This document shows positions 36,990 to 47,200 of a stretch of DNA of 64,000 bases, piece by piece. The notes beneath the pieces are model-generated. The model was not told the DNA's origin, searched no databases, and saw only the letters and a list, made by a program, of their open reading frames with translations. A program made the translations under genes and the position numbers. Origin of the DNA: Dongia sedimenti (lineage in GTDB: Bacteria > Pseudomonadota > Alphaproteobacteria > Dongiales > Dongiaceae); the NCBI GenBank assembly GCA_030715195.1, contig JAUYVI010000008.1:62001-126000 (forward strand), in the 5' to 3' direction. Within the stretch, counting starts at the first letter, position 1; every line of letters begins with the position of its first letter.

Positions 36990-38063
36990 ATGCGCAGCGC
37001 CACCCTTCGTCTTCTCGAAAACGATCCCCCGACGCTGCTCTCCGTCGCCACGGCCGTGCCGAAGCATCGCCTAGACCAGGGCGAGGTCGTCGCCATGGCG
37101 CCGCGCCTCTTCGACCGCGCGCGATCCGACATCGACCGCCTGATGCCGGTCTTCGACAATGCCGGCATTGCGACGCGCTATTCCTGCGTGCCGATGGACT
37201 GGTATCTGCAGCCGCATGGCTGGCGCGAGCGCAACCAGCTCTATCTCGACAACGCCGTCGAGCTGCTCACCGAAGCCGCTGAGAAAGCGCTCGCCGACGC
37301 CGGCCGCACCCCCAAGGACATCGCCGCCGTCGTCGTCGCTTCGACCACCGGTATCGCGACGCCGAGCCTCGACGCGCTGCTGCTCAACCGATTGGGATTG
37401 CCGCCGACCGTGCAGCGGCTGCCGATCTTCGGCCTCGGCTGCGCCGGCGGCGTGCTCGGCCTCGGCCATGCGGTCGCCCTGGCGCGCGGCCTCGACCATG
37501 GCGACGTGCTGTTCCTGGCGGTGGAGCTCTGCGCCCTCACCTTTCGGCACGGCGACCTCTCGAAGAGCAACATCGTCGCCGCCGCGCTGTTCGGCGACGG
37601 CGCCTCGGCCATGGTGATCGGCCGGCCCGGTTCCGAAGGCGTACGCTTCGGGCCTTCGGGCGCGCACACCTGGCCGGACTCGCTCGATGTCATGGGCTGG
37701 CATGTCGAGGATGACGGGCTCGGCGTGCTGTTCTCCCGCGACATCCCGAGCCTGGTGCGGAGCGACCTGCGCCCGGCCAGCGACGCCTTCCTGCAACGCA
37801 TCGGATTGACGCATGCCGACCTCGCCGGCTTCGTCTGCCATCCCGGCGGCGTGAAAGTGCTCGATGCGCTCGAAGAGGCCTTCGATCTCGCACCCGGTAC
37901 CATGCAGGACGCACGCGACGTGCTGCGCGAGCACGGCAACATGTCGGCGGTCACCGTGCTGTTCGTGCTGCAGCGCATGCTGCGGCGCGGCCTGACCGGC
38001 CGGCATATGATGACGGCGCTGGGGCCTGGCTTCACCGCCGGCTTCCAGCTGCTGGAAGCGTGA
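36990..38063 (+). CDS. Type III polyketide synthase
   Basis: A 357-residue chalcone/stilbene-synthase-like homodimeric enzyme. The catalytic triad is visible: Cys151 in FGLGCAGGVLGLGHA, His in GFVCHPGGVKVLDALE, and Asn in REHGNMSAVTVLFVL. Bacterial relatives make alkylresorcinols, alkylpyrones or similar phenolic lipids from fatty acyl starters and malonyl-CoA. It overlaps the downstream methyltransferase by 4 bases (the stop shares GTGA). The same pair occurs in Streptomyces griseus (SrsA/SrsB), where the partner methylates the phenolic lipid. Confidence 0.94.
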   Translation: MRSATLRLLENDPPTLLSVATAVPKHRLDQGEVVAMAPRLFDRARSDIDRLMPVFDNAGIATRYSCVPMDWYLQPHGWRERNQLYLDNAVELLTEAAEKALADAGRTPKDIAAVVVASTTGIATPSLDALLLNRLGLPPTVQRLPIFGLGCAGGVLGLGHAVALARGLDHGDVLFLAVELCALTFRHGDLSKSNIVAAALFGDGASAMVIGRPGSEGVRFGPSGAHTWPDSLDVMGWHVEDDGLGVLFSRDIPSLVRSDLRPASDAFLQRIGLTHADLAGFVCHPGGVKVLDALEEAFDLAPGTMQDARDVLREHGNMSAVTVLFVLQRMLRRGLTGRHMMTALGPGFTAGFQLLEA

Positions 38064-38578
38064 GCCCGGCGATGAGCTGGGCGACCGCCCTCCTCGTCCT
38101 CGTCACGCTGCAGCGTCTGGCGGAGCTGGTCCATGCCCGCCGCAACACCCGGCGCTTGATGGCTGCCGGTGCGGTCGAGATCGGCGCCGACCATTATCCG
38201 CTGCTGGTCATGCTGCATGCGTCGTGGCTGGGCGCGCTCTGGATTCTCGTGGCCACCGATCACGCCTTGCTCTGGTGGCCGGCAGTCTACGGCTACGGGA
38301 TGGTCGAGATCGCGCGGATCTGGGTGATGGCCAGCCTCGGCCGCTATTGGACCACGCGGATCCTGATTCCGCGCGATGTCCCGCTGGTGCGGCGCGGGCC
38401 GTATCGTTTCCTCCGCCACCCGAACTACTGGGTCGTCGCCTTCGAGATCGCCCTGTTGCCGCTGGCGTTCGGGTCATGGAGCCTGGCCGCCGTGTTCTCC
38501 CTGCTCAATGCGGCGGTCCTGTTCTGGCGGATTAGGGTCGAGGAAACCAGCTTGGCAGCGCGCCGGAGCGTTGCCTGA
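38060..38578 (+). CDS. Isoprenylcysteine carboxyl methyltransferase-family enzyme
   Basis: A 172-residue membrane methyltransferase of the ICMT family, beginning with GTG at 38060. It has four or so hydrophobic segments and the C-terminal signature VRRGPYRFLRHPNYWVVAFEI, with the RHPxY SAM-binding motif. Fused in one operon with the type III polyketide synthase, it most likely O-methylates the alkylresorcinol or alkylpyrone product, as SrsB does. It makes the pathway membrane-associated. Confidence 0.92.
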   Translation: MSPAMSWATALLVLVTLQRLAELVHARRNTRRLMAAGAVEIGADHYPLLVMLHASWLGALWILVATDHALLWWPAVYGYGMVEIARIWVMASLGRYWTTRILIPRDVPLVRRGPYRFLRHPNYWVVAFEIALLPLAFGSWSLAAVFSLLNAAVLFWRIRVEETSLAARRSVA

Positions 38579-38656
38579 TTCTTGAGCAGGCGCGCCCAAT
38601 AAACCGGCATTGTCGCGGCGCACCCACAAATTAACATGGCGATTCCAGAGTTTTAG

Positions 38657-39058
<402 letters not shown>

Positions 39059-39172
39059 TTTTGAGTGGCGCGTAGCACCCGAAAAGGCTATGCGTCCGCG
39101 CACTGACTGACCCGAAGGATCGCTGGGGGAGAGCGATCCCGAAACCAACAACAAACGATCGGAAGAGAGACC

Positions 39173-40582
39173 ATGTCCAGCGTCAAGAAAACCCTGGAGC
39201 TGATCAAGGCCCAGGACGTCAAGTACGTCGATTTCCGCTTCACCGACCCGCTCGGTATGTGGCATCACCTGTCCCAGCATGTCAGCACCGTCGACGAGGA
39301 TATGCTGACCGAGGGCGTCATGTTCGACGGCTCCTCGATCGCCGGTTGGAAGGCGATCAACGAGAGCGACATGGTGCTGAAGCCCGACTGCGACACGGCG
39401 ATCATGGATCCCTTCGCGGCGCAGACCACGCTGGTCATCAATTGCGACATCCTGGAGCCGCTGACCGGCCAGAATTACGGCCGCGATCCGCGCTCGATCG
39501 CCAAGAAGGCGGAAGCCTTCGTGAAGAGCTCCGGCATCGGCGACACGATCTATGTCGGCCCGGAAGCCGAGTTCTTCGTGTTCGACGACATCCGCTACGA
39601 AGTCTCCATGGAGCGGACCTTCGTGGAATTCACCTCGGAAGAGGCGCCGTACGTCACCGGCAAGAAGTTCGACGAGGGCAACCACGGCCACCACATGAAG
39701 GTCAAGGGCGGCTACTTCCCGGTCGCCCCGCTCGACTCCGCCCAGGACCTCCGCGGCGAGATGCTGACCACCCTCGCCGCCATGGGCGTCGAGGTGGAGA
39801 AACATCACCACGAGGTGGCGCCGTCGCAGCATGAGCTCGGCGTCAAGTTCGGCACGCTGGTGAACTGCGCCGACGCGATGCAGAAGTACAAGTACGTGGT
39901 TAAGAACGTCGCCCACAACTACGGCAAGACGGCGACCTTCATGCCGAAGCCGGTCAAGGGCGACAACGGTTCGGGCATGCATGTCCACCAGTCGATCTGG
40001 AAGGACGGCAAGCCGCTGTTCGCAGGCAACGGCTATGCCGATCTCTCGGAGATGTGCCTGTTCTACATCGGCGGCATCATCAAGCATGCGAAGGCCCTGA
40101 ACGCCTTCACCAACCCGACCACCAACTCCTACAAGCGCCTGATCCCGGGCTTCGAGGCGCCGGTGCTGCTCGCCTACTCGTCGCGCAACCGGTCGGCTTC
40201 CTGCCGTATCCCGTACGTCGCGAGCCCGAAGGGCAAGCGCGTCGAGGTGCGCTTCCCGGATCCCCTCGCCAACCCCTACCTCGCCTTCGCGGCGATGGTG
40301 ATGGCGGGCATCGACGGCATCCAGAACAAGATCCATCCGGGCGACCCGATGGACAAGAACCTCTACGACCTGCCGCCCGAGGAGCTGAAGAACGTCCCGA
40401 CCGTCTGCGGCTCGCTGCGTGAGGCGCTACAGTCCCTGGAAGCCGACAAGGGTTTCCTGCTGAAGGGCGACGTCTTCACCGAGGACTTCATCAGCGCGTA
40501 TCTCGAGCTGAAATGGGAAGAGGTGTACGCCCTCGAGCACACCCCGCACCCGATCGAGTTCAAGATGTACTACTCAGGCTAA
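39173..40582 (+). CDS. glnA: Glutamine synthetase type I
   Basis: A 469-residue GSI-beta subunit of the dodecameric enzyme that makes glutamine from glutamate and ammonia. Visible features are the FDGSSIAGW latch region, metal site [15 protein letters not shown]-binding [16 protein letters not shown], glutamate flap [17 protein letters not shown] and the adenylylation site NLYDLPPEE with Tyr398 (Tyr397 of the mature enzyme). Control by adenylylation is therefore expected. It is co-transcribed with glnB and ends before a strong terminator. Confidence 0.98.
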   Translation: MSSVKKTLELIKAQDVKYVDFRFTDPLGMWHHLSQHVSTVDEDMLTEGVMFDGSSIAGWKAINESDMVLKPDCDTAIMDPFAAQTTLVINCDILEPLTGQNYGRDPRSIAKKAEAFVKSSGIGDTIYVGPEAEFFVFDDIRYEVSMERTFVEFTSEEAPYVTGKKFDEGNHGHHMKVKGGYFPVAPLDSAQDLRGEMLTTLAAMGVEVEKHHHEVAPSQHELGVKFGTLVNCADAMQKYKYVVKNVAHNYGKTATFMPKPVKGDNGSGMHVHQSIWKDGKPLFAGNGYADLSEMCLFYIGGIIKHAKALNAFTNPTTNSYKRLIPGFEAPVLLAYSSRNRSASCRIPYVASPKGKRVEVRFPDPLANPYLAFAAMVMAGIDGIQNKIHPGDPMDKNLYDLPPEELKNVPTVCGSLREALQSLEADKGFLLKGDVFTEDFISAYLELKWEEVYALEHTPHPIEFKMYYSG

Positions 40583-40607
40583 GACCCGGACCCTCTTCCG
40601 GAACTCA

Positions 40608-40640
40608 CGGCCGGGGCCAAAAGCCCCGGCCGTTTTGCTT
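40608..40640 (+). terminator. Rho-independent terminator after glnA
   Basis: CGGCCGGGGC and GCCCCGGCCG pair around CAAAA (40608-40632) and are followed by TTTTGCTTT. It begins 26 bases after the glnA stop. Confidence 0.9.
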
Positions 40641-40749
40641 TAGAGCCGTTCGGCATCCCCCGTTATCCCTTGGTTAACCGTTTGGGCTTTAAATCTTAGG
40701 ATAACACCCAAACCAGACGCTTGATTCACCGTTCTCGGGGGACCACACC

Positions 40750-42420
40750 GTGACCATTGGCAAACGCTTTCTCGTCGCCGGGCTGATCGCGCTCCTCGCC
40801 CTGGCGATTGTCAGTGCCCTCGGAATCTGGGGCACCAGCCAGGCCGCGAAAGGCACCGCACAGGTCAACGTGATCTCCGGCGCAATCCGCAACCACATGC
40901 AGGCCGACATGATGCACGACGCGCTCCGCGCCGATGTGCTGGTCGCCTTGCGCGAGGGCCGGAATGGCAACAAGGACGCCCAGAAGGAGGTCGAAGCAAC
41001 CACCGCCGAGCACATCCAGAGTTTCGAGGATTCGATCGCGGCCAACAAGTCAGTGGAGCTGCCGCCCGAGGCGCGTGCCGCGCTCGACAGCGTCGACGAG
41101 CCGCTCAAGGTCTATATCGCCGCCGCGCAGGACATCGTCACCAAGGCTTTCTCCGACAACTTCGCCGCCAACCAGGCCTTCCCGGGCTTCATCGAGAAGT
41201 TCGAAACGCTGGAAGTGAAGATGGGCGAAACCAGCGACGCGATCCAGCAGAGCGCCGATACGATCGAGGCTGGCATCGATGCCCGGGTGCGGACCCTCTT
41301 CATCATTCTGGCCGTCGTCATCGCGATTTCCGCGGTCGCCGTGATCGTCGTGCTGACCTGGACCGCGCGCTCGGTCGTGCGTCCGGTCAAGGCGATGACT
41401 TCCGCCATGAGCCGCCTGGCGGCCGGTGATCTCGGCACGGAGATTCCCGGACGCGAGCGCCGCGACGAGCTGGGCGCCATGGCCGGCGCGCTCGATGTGC
41501 TGAAGGAAAACTCCAACCGTGCCCAGCGTCTGTCCGGAGAGCAGAGCCAGGCGCATGAAGGCCAGCGCCGGCGCGCCGAAGCCCTGGAGAAACTCTGCCG
41601 CGATTTCGACCAGGAGATGTCGCGGGGCCTGAGCGACGTCGCCGGCTCGCTGCAGACCATGCAGACGGCGGTCGGTTCCATGGCGAAGAGCGCCGAGCAG
41701 ACCGCGGGCGAGGCCAGCCGCGCCAACGAGGCCTCGGCGCAGACCGCGAGCAGCGTCGGCTCGGTCGCCAATGCCAGCAGCGAGCTTTCCACGACCATCA
41801 CCGAGATCACCCGCCAGGTCGCGCAGTCGAACCAGATCGCCGGCGAAGCCGCGAACCAGGCGCGCCAGACCAACGAGCAGATCAAAGGCCTGGCGATCGC
41901 GGCCGAGAAGGTCGGCGCCATCGTGCAGCTGATCAACGAGATCGCCAGCCAGACCAACCTGCTCGCCTTGAACGCCACGATCGAGGCGGCGCGCGCGGGC
42001 GAGGCCGGCAAGGGCTTTGCAGTGGTCGCGTCCGAGGTGAAGAACCTGGCCAGCCAGACCGCCAAGGCGACCGAGGAGATCGCCAGCCATGTCGGCGCGA
42101 TCCAGAATGAGACCCAGCGTTCGGTCTCGGCGATCCAGAGCGTCGCCCTCATCATCGAGCAGATCAACCAGATCACCAGCACGGTCGCGACCGCCGTCGA
42201 GCAGCAGGGGGCGGCCACGCAGGAGATCGTCCGCAGCGTCGATCAGGCCTCCGGCGGCACCCGCGAGGTCACCCAGAGCATCAATACCGTGGTCGGCGCC
42301 GCCGGCGAAAGCCGCGATGCCGCCGTCCGGCTGACCGACGTCACCAGCGCGCTCAGCAGCCAGTCGCAGTCGTTGCGGGCCGGCGTGGAGCGGTTCCTGG
42401 CGAGTGTGAAGGCGGTTTGA
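40750..42420 (+). CDS. Methyl-accepting chemotaxis protein
   Basis: A 556-residue transmembrane chemoreceptor starting with GTG at 40750. TM1 spans about 8-28, a periplasmic four-helix-bundle-type sensor region about 30-178, TM2 about 180-203 (FIILAVVIAISAVAVIVVLTW), HAMP follows, and the signalling domain has the hairpin tip EIASQTNLLALNATIEAARAGEAGKGF. No C-terminal CheR/CheB pentapeptide is present. The ligand is unknown. It is monocistronic; the 110-base spacer after glnA contains TTTGGG/CCCAAA inverted arms around the probable promoter. Confidence 0.95.
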   Translation: MTIGKRFLVAGLIALLALAIVSALGIWGTSQAAKGTAQVNVISGAIRNHMQADMMHDALRADVLVALREGRNGNKDAQKEVEATTAEHIQSFEDSIAANKSVELPPEARAALDSVDEPLKVYIAAAQDIVTKAFSDNFAANQAFPGFIEKFETLEVKMGETSDAIQQSADTIEAGIDARVRTLFIILAVVIAISAVAVIVVLTWTARSVVRPVKAMTSAMSRLAAGDLGTEIPGRERRDELGAMAGALDVLKENSNRAQRLSGEQSQAHEGQRRRAEALEKLCRDFDQEMSRGLSDVAGSLQTMQTAVGSMAKSAEQTAGEASRANEASAQTASSVGSVANASSELSTTITEITRQVAQSNQIAGEAANQARQTNEQIKGLAIAAEKVGAIVQLINEIASQTNLLALNATIEAARAGEAGKGFAVVASEVKNLASQTAKATEEIASHVGAIQNETQRSVSAIQSVALIIEQINQITSTVATAVEQQGAATQEIVRSVDQASGGTREVTQSINTVVGAAGESRDAAVRLTDVTSALSSQSQSLRAGVERFLASVKAV

Positions 42421-42468
42421 GCGGAAGGACTTTGGGCCCCGGGGCTTAGCCTCAGGCGTCATCATCGC

Positions 42469-43719
42469 TCAGTCGGGATCGCCGGGCATTCGCCCATTGA
42501 TTCTTCGCTGCGCGCGTTTCGCAAACTCAGCGACCAGCTTATCTGGATCCTGCCGCAGCGCTTCAACCGATGAACGAAACGGCGCAACGTCCGTCGTGCG
42601 CGAGGCAATGATCATGTTCAGGCCGGCGAGACGATGTGGGCTGGACTGCTTGGCGAGCTCCAGCGCGATGTGACGGTTGACGATCGACGGATCTTCCGAC
42701 CCTCGAACCCTGGCAACAGGGTCAAACACCACCCAAGCTTTCGCAGCGAAGTTCGGATCATCGAGGAAGCCATCAAGCTGCGTGAGGACCTGGTCCAAAT
42801 CATCGCGACCTGGAACACAGCATCCCTGCAGTTCCAGATTCAGAGCTCGGGAAAGTCTCTCCGAATAACTGAGCCTTGGTCCAACCGTACGGTCCTCGAG
42901 CCCTAGGAAAGCGTACCAGTAGTTGTGCGGCTCGATGACACCTTCAAGCCAACGCCGCACCATTCTCGGCGGGCTTCCACCGCCACTCTCAGTGACGGTC
43001 ACAATCGTCCCCCGGAATCTGCTTGGAAGGTCCGCACAAGCCGCGGCGTCATAAAGCGGCCGGTTCGAGCAATGATCTACAATGACTCGAAGCAGCCCCT
43101 GTGACGATTGCGCGGAGTCCGCTTGAAACTGCCGCGCACAAATGCCGGAAAAACCCAGTGACAAGAACTCAAAATATGATGCGCGAAGCGCGCCCGACCG
43201 GCATTGATCGCCGGCAACGACGCGATAGAGTCGATCGCCCATGCGCACGTCGGCCCGCGATTTTGCCAGTATTTCGAGACAGAGATCGCCGCATTTCTCC
43301 GTAAAGTCCGAGATATCGTATGTGTCGATCGCCAAGATCGCCGGTTCCGACACAGGCGGCAAAGCTGCGATTGTGCGGGCGACGTCTCGATCCAGCAGTG
43401 GCACCTCCACCGCATAGAGGATCGCCAATGCGGCAATGATGCCCGCAATCGGCAAGGCGCCCCGCTTTCGCCAGAGCCGGAACAGAAACCAGATGAGAAA
43501 CGGGACGAGAATAACCAGCGCGTAGAGAACAATCCAACCCTGATCGGTTGAAAGCTCTCCTACCCAAGCGAACATGCTGCAAAAGAAAACGATCGCGCCA
43601 AGGGCGATGAGGCTGTGCCAAAGGAACTGAACGGTCAGGTGGCGCGATTTGAAACGGCGAAAATCCGCCCAGAGCGACCGCAGGCGTTCAAGGAGCGCAG
43701 AGGCGCTCAAGGGGCCCAT
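42469..43719 (-). CDS. Orphan cysteine-rich membrane protein
   Basis: A 416-residue protein that I do not recognise. Three hydrophobic segments occupy about residues 34-56, 63-84 and 88-110. The remaining ~300 residues are soluble and contain eight Cys (CGDLC, DQC, GIC, DHC, AAC, GCC), suggesting disulfides if exported. The segment after the last helix, SEPAILAIDTYDISDF, recalls the start of CHASE2-like sensor domains, but no output domain follows. Base composition looks less GC-rich than the neighbours, hinting at recent acquisition. It is convergent with the chemoreceptor. Confidence 0.75.
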   Translation of the reverse strand: MGPLSASALLERLRSLWADFRRFKSRHLTVQFLWHSLIALGAIVFFCSMFAWVGELSTDQGWIVLYALVILVPFLIWFLFRLWRKRGALPIAGIIAALAILYAVEVPLLDRDVARTIAALPPVSEPAILAIDTYDISDFTEKCGDLCLEILAKSRADVRMGDRLYRVVAGDQCRSGALRASYFEFLSLGFSGICARQFQADSAQSSQGLLRVIVDHCSNRPLYDAAACADLPSRFRGTIVTVTESGGGSPPRMVRRWLEGVIEPHNYWYAFLGLEDRTVGPRLSYSERLSRALNLELQGCCVPGRDDLDQVLTQLDGFLDDPNFAAKAWVVFDPVARVRGSEDPSIVNRHIALELAKQSSPHRLAGLNMIIASRTTDVAPFRSSVEALRQDPDKLVAEFAKRAQRRINGRMPGDPD

Positions 43720-43789
43720 GATCGTGGTGCCTCAGGCTCCAGCGTGGCATCTCTGGAAGCCGCTTGCCGGATTGCGATCCCGGCCCCGC

Positions 43790-44320
43790 TCATCGCCGAT
43801 AGCTCGCCGCAAGGTCCGCGTAGTGCTGGGCCGAATAGGTGAGATAGGCGATCTCTTTTTCCGTCAGCGGACGCATCAGCTTGGCCGGGCTGCCGGCCCA
43901 GAGCTCGCCCTTCTTCACCCGCTTGCCAGGCGTCACCAGGGCGCCGGCGGCGACCATCGCCCCGCCCTCCACCACCACGCCATCCATCACGCAGGCTTTC
44001 ATGCCGACGAAGCTGCCGTCTTCGAGCGTGCAGGCATGCAGCAGGGCCATATGGCCGACCGTGATGTCGCTGCCGATCGTGGTCCGGGTGCCGGCGGCCC
44101 CTTCCCGCTCGTGGTTGACGTGGATGACCGTGCCGTCCTGGATGTTGGTGCGGGCGCCGATCTTGATGCTGTTGGCATCGCCGCGCAGCACGCAGCCGTA
44201 CCAGATGCTGGCGCCGGCGCCGATCTCGACATCGCCGATGATGACGGCGGTCTCGGCCACGAACGCGTCCGGCGCGATCTTCGGGGTGATGCCCTCGTGG
44301 GGCCTGATCAGCGCCGGCAT
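43790..44320 (-). CDS. Gamma-class carbonic anhydrase family protein
   Basis: A 176-residue left-handed beta-helix trimer. Hexapeptide repeats run through the protein (for example IIGDVEIGAGASIWYGCVLRG), and the zinc-ligand histidines appear in HVNHER and GHMALLHAC, with a C-terminal helix. Such proteins are carbonic anhydrases or acyltransferase-like relatives (PaaY/CaiE type). The start codon shares a base with the argC stop, so the two are translationally coupled. Confidence 0.92.
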   Translation of the reverse strand: MPALIRPHEGITPKIAPDAFVAETAVIIGDVEIGAGASIWYGCVLRGDANSIKIGARTNIQDGTVIHVNHEREGAAGTRTTIGSDITVGHMALLHACTLEDGSFVGMKACVMDGVVVEGGAMVAAGALVTPGKRVKKGELWAGSPAKLMRPLTEKEIAYLTYSAQHYADLAASYRR

Positions 44321-45249
44321 CAGGCTTTGTCCAATCCCAGCATCAGGCGGATGTTCTGCACCGCGGCGCCGGAAGCGCCCTTGCCGAGATTGTCCAGGCG
44401 CGCGACCAGCAGCGCCTGATTCAGCGCCGCGTTGCTGTAGACGCGGAGCTCCATCTGGTCGGTGTCGTTGAGAGGCTCGGCTTCCAGGCGGTCGGTCGGC
44501 GCTGTCTTCACCACCTTCACCAGCTCGGCGCCTTCGAAGTGGCGCTCAAGGGCCGCTTCGAGATCGGCCGCCTTCGGCTTGCCGGGCAAAGTGTCCAGAT
44601 GCAACGGCACCGAGACCAACATGCCCTGGCGGAAATGGCCGACCGAGGGGATGAAGATGGGGCGGCGCGAGAGCTTGGAATATTGCTGCAGCTCGGGCAC
44701 GTGCTTGTGCTCGAAGCCGAGGCCGTAAAGCTCGAAGGACGGACCGCCGCTCTGCTCATGGGCCTCGATCATCGCCTTGCCGCCGCCGGAATAGCCGCTG
44801 ACCGCGTTGACGGTGATCGGGTAATCGGCGGGCACCAGACCGGCCTCGACCAGCGGGCGCAGCAGCGCGATGCCCCCGGTCGGGTAGCAGCCGGGATTGG
44901 AGACGTGCTTGGCCTCGGCGATGCGCTTGGCCTGGCCGCGATCCATCTCGGCGAAGCCGTAGACCCAGTCGGGCGCCACGCGATAGGCGGTGCTGGCATC
45001 GAGGATGCGCGGCGCCGCATTGCCGAGCCCGTCGGCCAGCGCCACCGATTCCTTCGCCGCCGCATCGGGCAGGCAGAGCACCACCAGATCGACCTCGCCC
45101 ATGATCTCGCGGCGGGCGGCGGGATCCTTGCGCTTCTCGCCGCTCAGGCTCTTGAGCGCGATCCCAGGCTGCTTCAGCAGGCGCTCGCGGATGCCGAGAC
45201 CCGTCGTGCCCGCCTCGCCGTCGATGAAAACCCGTGCTGTCGCCGCCAT
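44320..45249 (-). CDS. argC: N-acetyl-gamma-glutamyl-phosphate reductase (short type)
   Basis: A 309-residue enzyme of arginine biosynthesis that reduces N-acetylglutamyl phosphate to the semialdehyde with NADPH. The N-terminal motif VFIDGEAGTTGLGIRERL binds the cofactor and the catalytic Cys lies in VSNPGCYPTGGIALL. The length fits the short ArgC class common in alphaproteobacteria. In that group argC usually follows rpsI; here two genes and a repeat region intervene. Confidence 0.95.
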   Translation of the reverse strand: MAATARVFIDGEAGTTGLGIRERLLKQPGIALKSLSGEKRKDPAARREIMGEVDLVVLCLPDAAAKESVALADGLGNAAPRILDASTAYRVAPDWVYGFAEMDRGQAKRIAEAKHVSNPGCYPTGGIALLRPLVEAGLVPADYPITVNAVSGYSGGGKAMIEAHEQSGGPSFELYGLGFEHKHVPELQQYSKLSRRPIFIPSVGHFRQGMLVSVPLHLDTLPGKPKAADLEAALERHFEGAELVKVVKTAPTDRLEAEPLNDTDQMELRVYSNAALNQALLVARLDNLGKGASGAAVQNIRLMLGLDKA

Positions 45250-45308
45250 GGGATCCTTCCCGTGAAACTCACCCGACTTTGCTAGCGGAGACCGGCCGGG
45301 GGATCAAG

Positions 45309-46616
45309 TTACGCTTGGGAAGGCGTGCCATGCGCGGCGAGATAGGCGGCGATCTCGGCCGCCGCGGCTTCGCCCGAGGCAATGGCGCCTTCGAACCAAC
45401 CGGCCTGGTCGGGGGCGAAATCGGAGCTGGCGAAAGCGAGCGGGCCGTGGCGAGTCCAGGTCGAAGCGGCCACGGCTTGCGGCGCGTCGGCCGGGGCCGC
45501 CACCCAGGTGCCGAGCGCCAAGGGATCGGCGTTCCAATCGTGCCAATCCCAGGCAACGAGCTCGGCTTCCGGGAAGAAGCGCGACAGGGCCGACCGGATG
45601 TCGCCGGGCAGATCCGGCGACCAGTCGTCGCCCGCCACGCCGAACCCGACCAGCAGCGTCGCGCCGTCCTCGGTCGCACGCTCGGCGAACATCCACTCGA
45701 TCCCCGAACCGCCCCCGGTGACCAGAACGCCGACGGGCACACCTTTCACCTTGGCCCAGACTTTGACCGCGCGACCGAGATGGCCGGTGCGGATGGCCTC
45801 GGCCTTTTCCCGCGGCAAAGGCGGATCGAAGCGGATGTTGCGCAGCGGGTTCAACCCGGTTGCCAGGATCGCGGCACGGGCCGTCACCGTCGCGCCGTCC
45901 TCGGCGGTCACGGTGACCGAACGGTCGGTCGTCACGACGGATCGCGCGATCCATTCGGTTCCGAAATGGGCGTTCGACGTGTCGATCATCCGTGCGACGA
46001 GAGCACTGACGCCGCCGACCAGAGTCTCGGCCCAGACATCCGCCATGCCCTCGGTCAAGCCGTCGGAATAAGCCGAGCTGGAGAGGAGTTCCGAGGCCGG
46101 CACGCGCTGCTTGTCGCCATTGCCCGAGACCGTCCACCAGGCACTGAGCAGATCGCGCGTGGGTCGGGGCGCGGCGATGCGGTCGAGATAATCCGCGAAG
46201 GAAATCCCGGCGAGATCCCTGCCCTGCTCGTCCCGGGTTTCGCCTTTCTTCAGCAGCATCGCATCGGCGGCAATGCGCGCGATAACGCGCTCATGGGCCG
46301 CGCGGTCGGCACTCGCGGTCGGGCCATCGCGATAGAGCGCGCCGTCGCGGAACCAGCGGCGTTCAGTGATGGGCGCGCGCGGCCGGAGTTCGATATCGTG
46401 CGCGCGGCAGAGCTTGCGGATGCGGTGCTGCCAGGGCGTGATCCAGGCGCCGCCGAAATCGAGCTCGGTTGCGCTGCCGGCGAAGGGGCGCGCATAGCCA
46501 CGGCCGCCCAGACGATCGCCACCTTCGAGGATGACGACCTCGAGCTTGTTCTTCGCAAGTTCCAGGGCAGCGGTGGCGCCGGCCAAACCGGCGCCGATGA
46601 TGATGACGTCGGGCAT
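45309..46616 (-). CDS. FAD-dependent amine-oxidase-like oxidoreductase
   Basis: A 435-residue flavoprotein starting MPDVIIIGAGLAGATAALEL at 46616. The dinucleotide-binding GxGxxG and the second motif EGGDRLGGRGYAR are those of the flavin monoamine oxidase/phytoene desaturase-like superfamily; a C-terminal FAD segment is GPLAFASSDFAPDQAGWFEGAIASGEAAA. The substrate is unknown. The same frame stays open upstream to 47336 but that part lies in the DUF2585 gene in another frame and is not a fusion. Confidence 0.88.
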   Translation of the reverse strand: MPDVIIIGAGLAGATAALELAKNKLEVVILEGGDRLGGRGYARPFAGSATELDFGGAWITPWQHRIRKLCRAHDIELRPRAPITERRWFRDGALYRDGPTASADRAAHERVIARIAADAMLLKKGETRDEQGRDLAGISFADYLDRIAAPRPTRDLLSAWWTVSGNGDKQRVPASELLSSSAYSDGLTEGMADVWAETLVGGVSALVARMIDTSNAHFGTEWIARSVVTTDRSVTVTAEDGATVTARAAILATGLNPLRNIRFDPPLPREKAEAIRTGHLGRAVKVWAKVKGVPVGVLVTGGGSGIEWMFAERATEDGATLLVGFGVAGDDWSPDLPGDIRSALSRFFPEAELVAWDWHDWNADPLALGTWVAAPADAPQAVAASTWTRHGPLAFASSDFAPDQAGWFEGAIASGEAAAAEIAAYLAAHGTPSQA

Positions 46617-46621
46617 CGCGA

Positions 46622-47200
46622 TCACGGCGCCGGCTGGATCTCCGACTGCCACTGCGTGATGGCGTCGATCGGATGAATGAAGTTGAGCACGTTCAGCGTG
46701 AGATTGTCGTGGATGGCATAAGCGGCCGAGAATTCCAGGAGCAGAACCAGGACAATGCTGACCCAGACCGGGATAAACCGCGCGACGGCAAAGCCCGCCA
46801 TCATCGAGAAGGTGTCGAAGACCGAGTTGATGGTGCTGTCGCCGACATAGCCCTGCGCCAGCGCCTGCTGGCGGTAGGCCTCGATGACCCAGGGCGTGTT
46901 CTCCAGGATCTCCCACCCGATCTCGACGCCCATGGCGATGAGCAGCGCCTGCCAGACGGTGATGCGCCGCCGAAAGATCAAGCGAATGGCGCCGTAGAAC
47001 AGGAAGCCGTGCACGAGGTGGGAGAAGGTGTACCAGTCGAACAGCTGCTGCGAGGTCTCCGGCGAAAGCGGACTGTTCTCCCAGAACCGGATCGTGCCGC
47101 AGGTGCAGATCGCCGGCCGCCCCATCGCGAGGAGGACGATGATCTGGAGCGCGAGAAGGATCGGGATGCCGAGTTGCCAGCGGTTGAGGTATCGGGTCAT
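46622..47200 (-). CDS. DUF2585 membrane protein
   Basis: A 192-residue integral membrane protein of the DUF2585 family. It starts MTRYLNRWQLGIPILLALQ; family landmarks are GRPAICTCGTIRFWE, FSHLVHGFLFYG and EIGWEILENTPWVIEAYR. Five or so helices are predicted. The function is unknown. It is followed after 5 bases by the FAD oxidoreductase on the same strand, so the two are likely one operon. Confidence 0.88.
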   Translation of the reverse strand: MTRYLNRWQLGIPILLALQIIVLLAMGRPAICTCGTIRFWENSPLSPETSQQLFDWYTFSHLVHGFLFYGAIRLIFRRRITVWQALLIAMGVEIGWEILENTPWVIEAYRQQALAQGYVGDSTINSVFDTFSMMAGFAVARFIPVWVSIVLVLLLEFSAAYAIHDNLTLNVLNFIHPIDAITQWQSEIQPAP

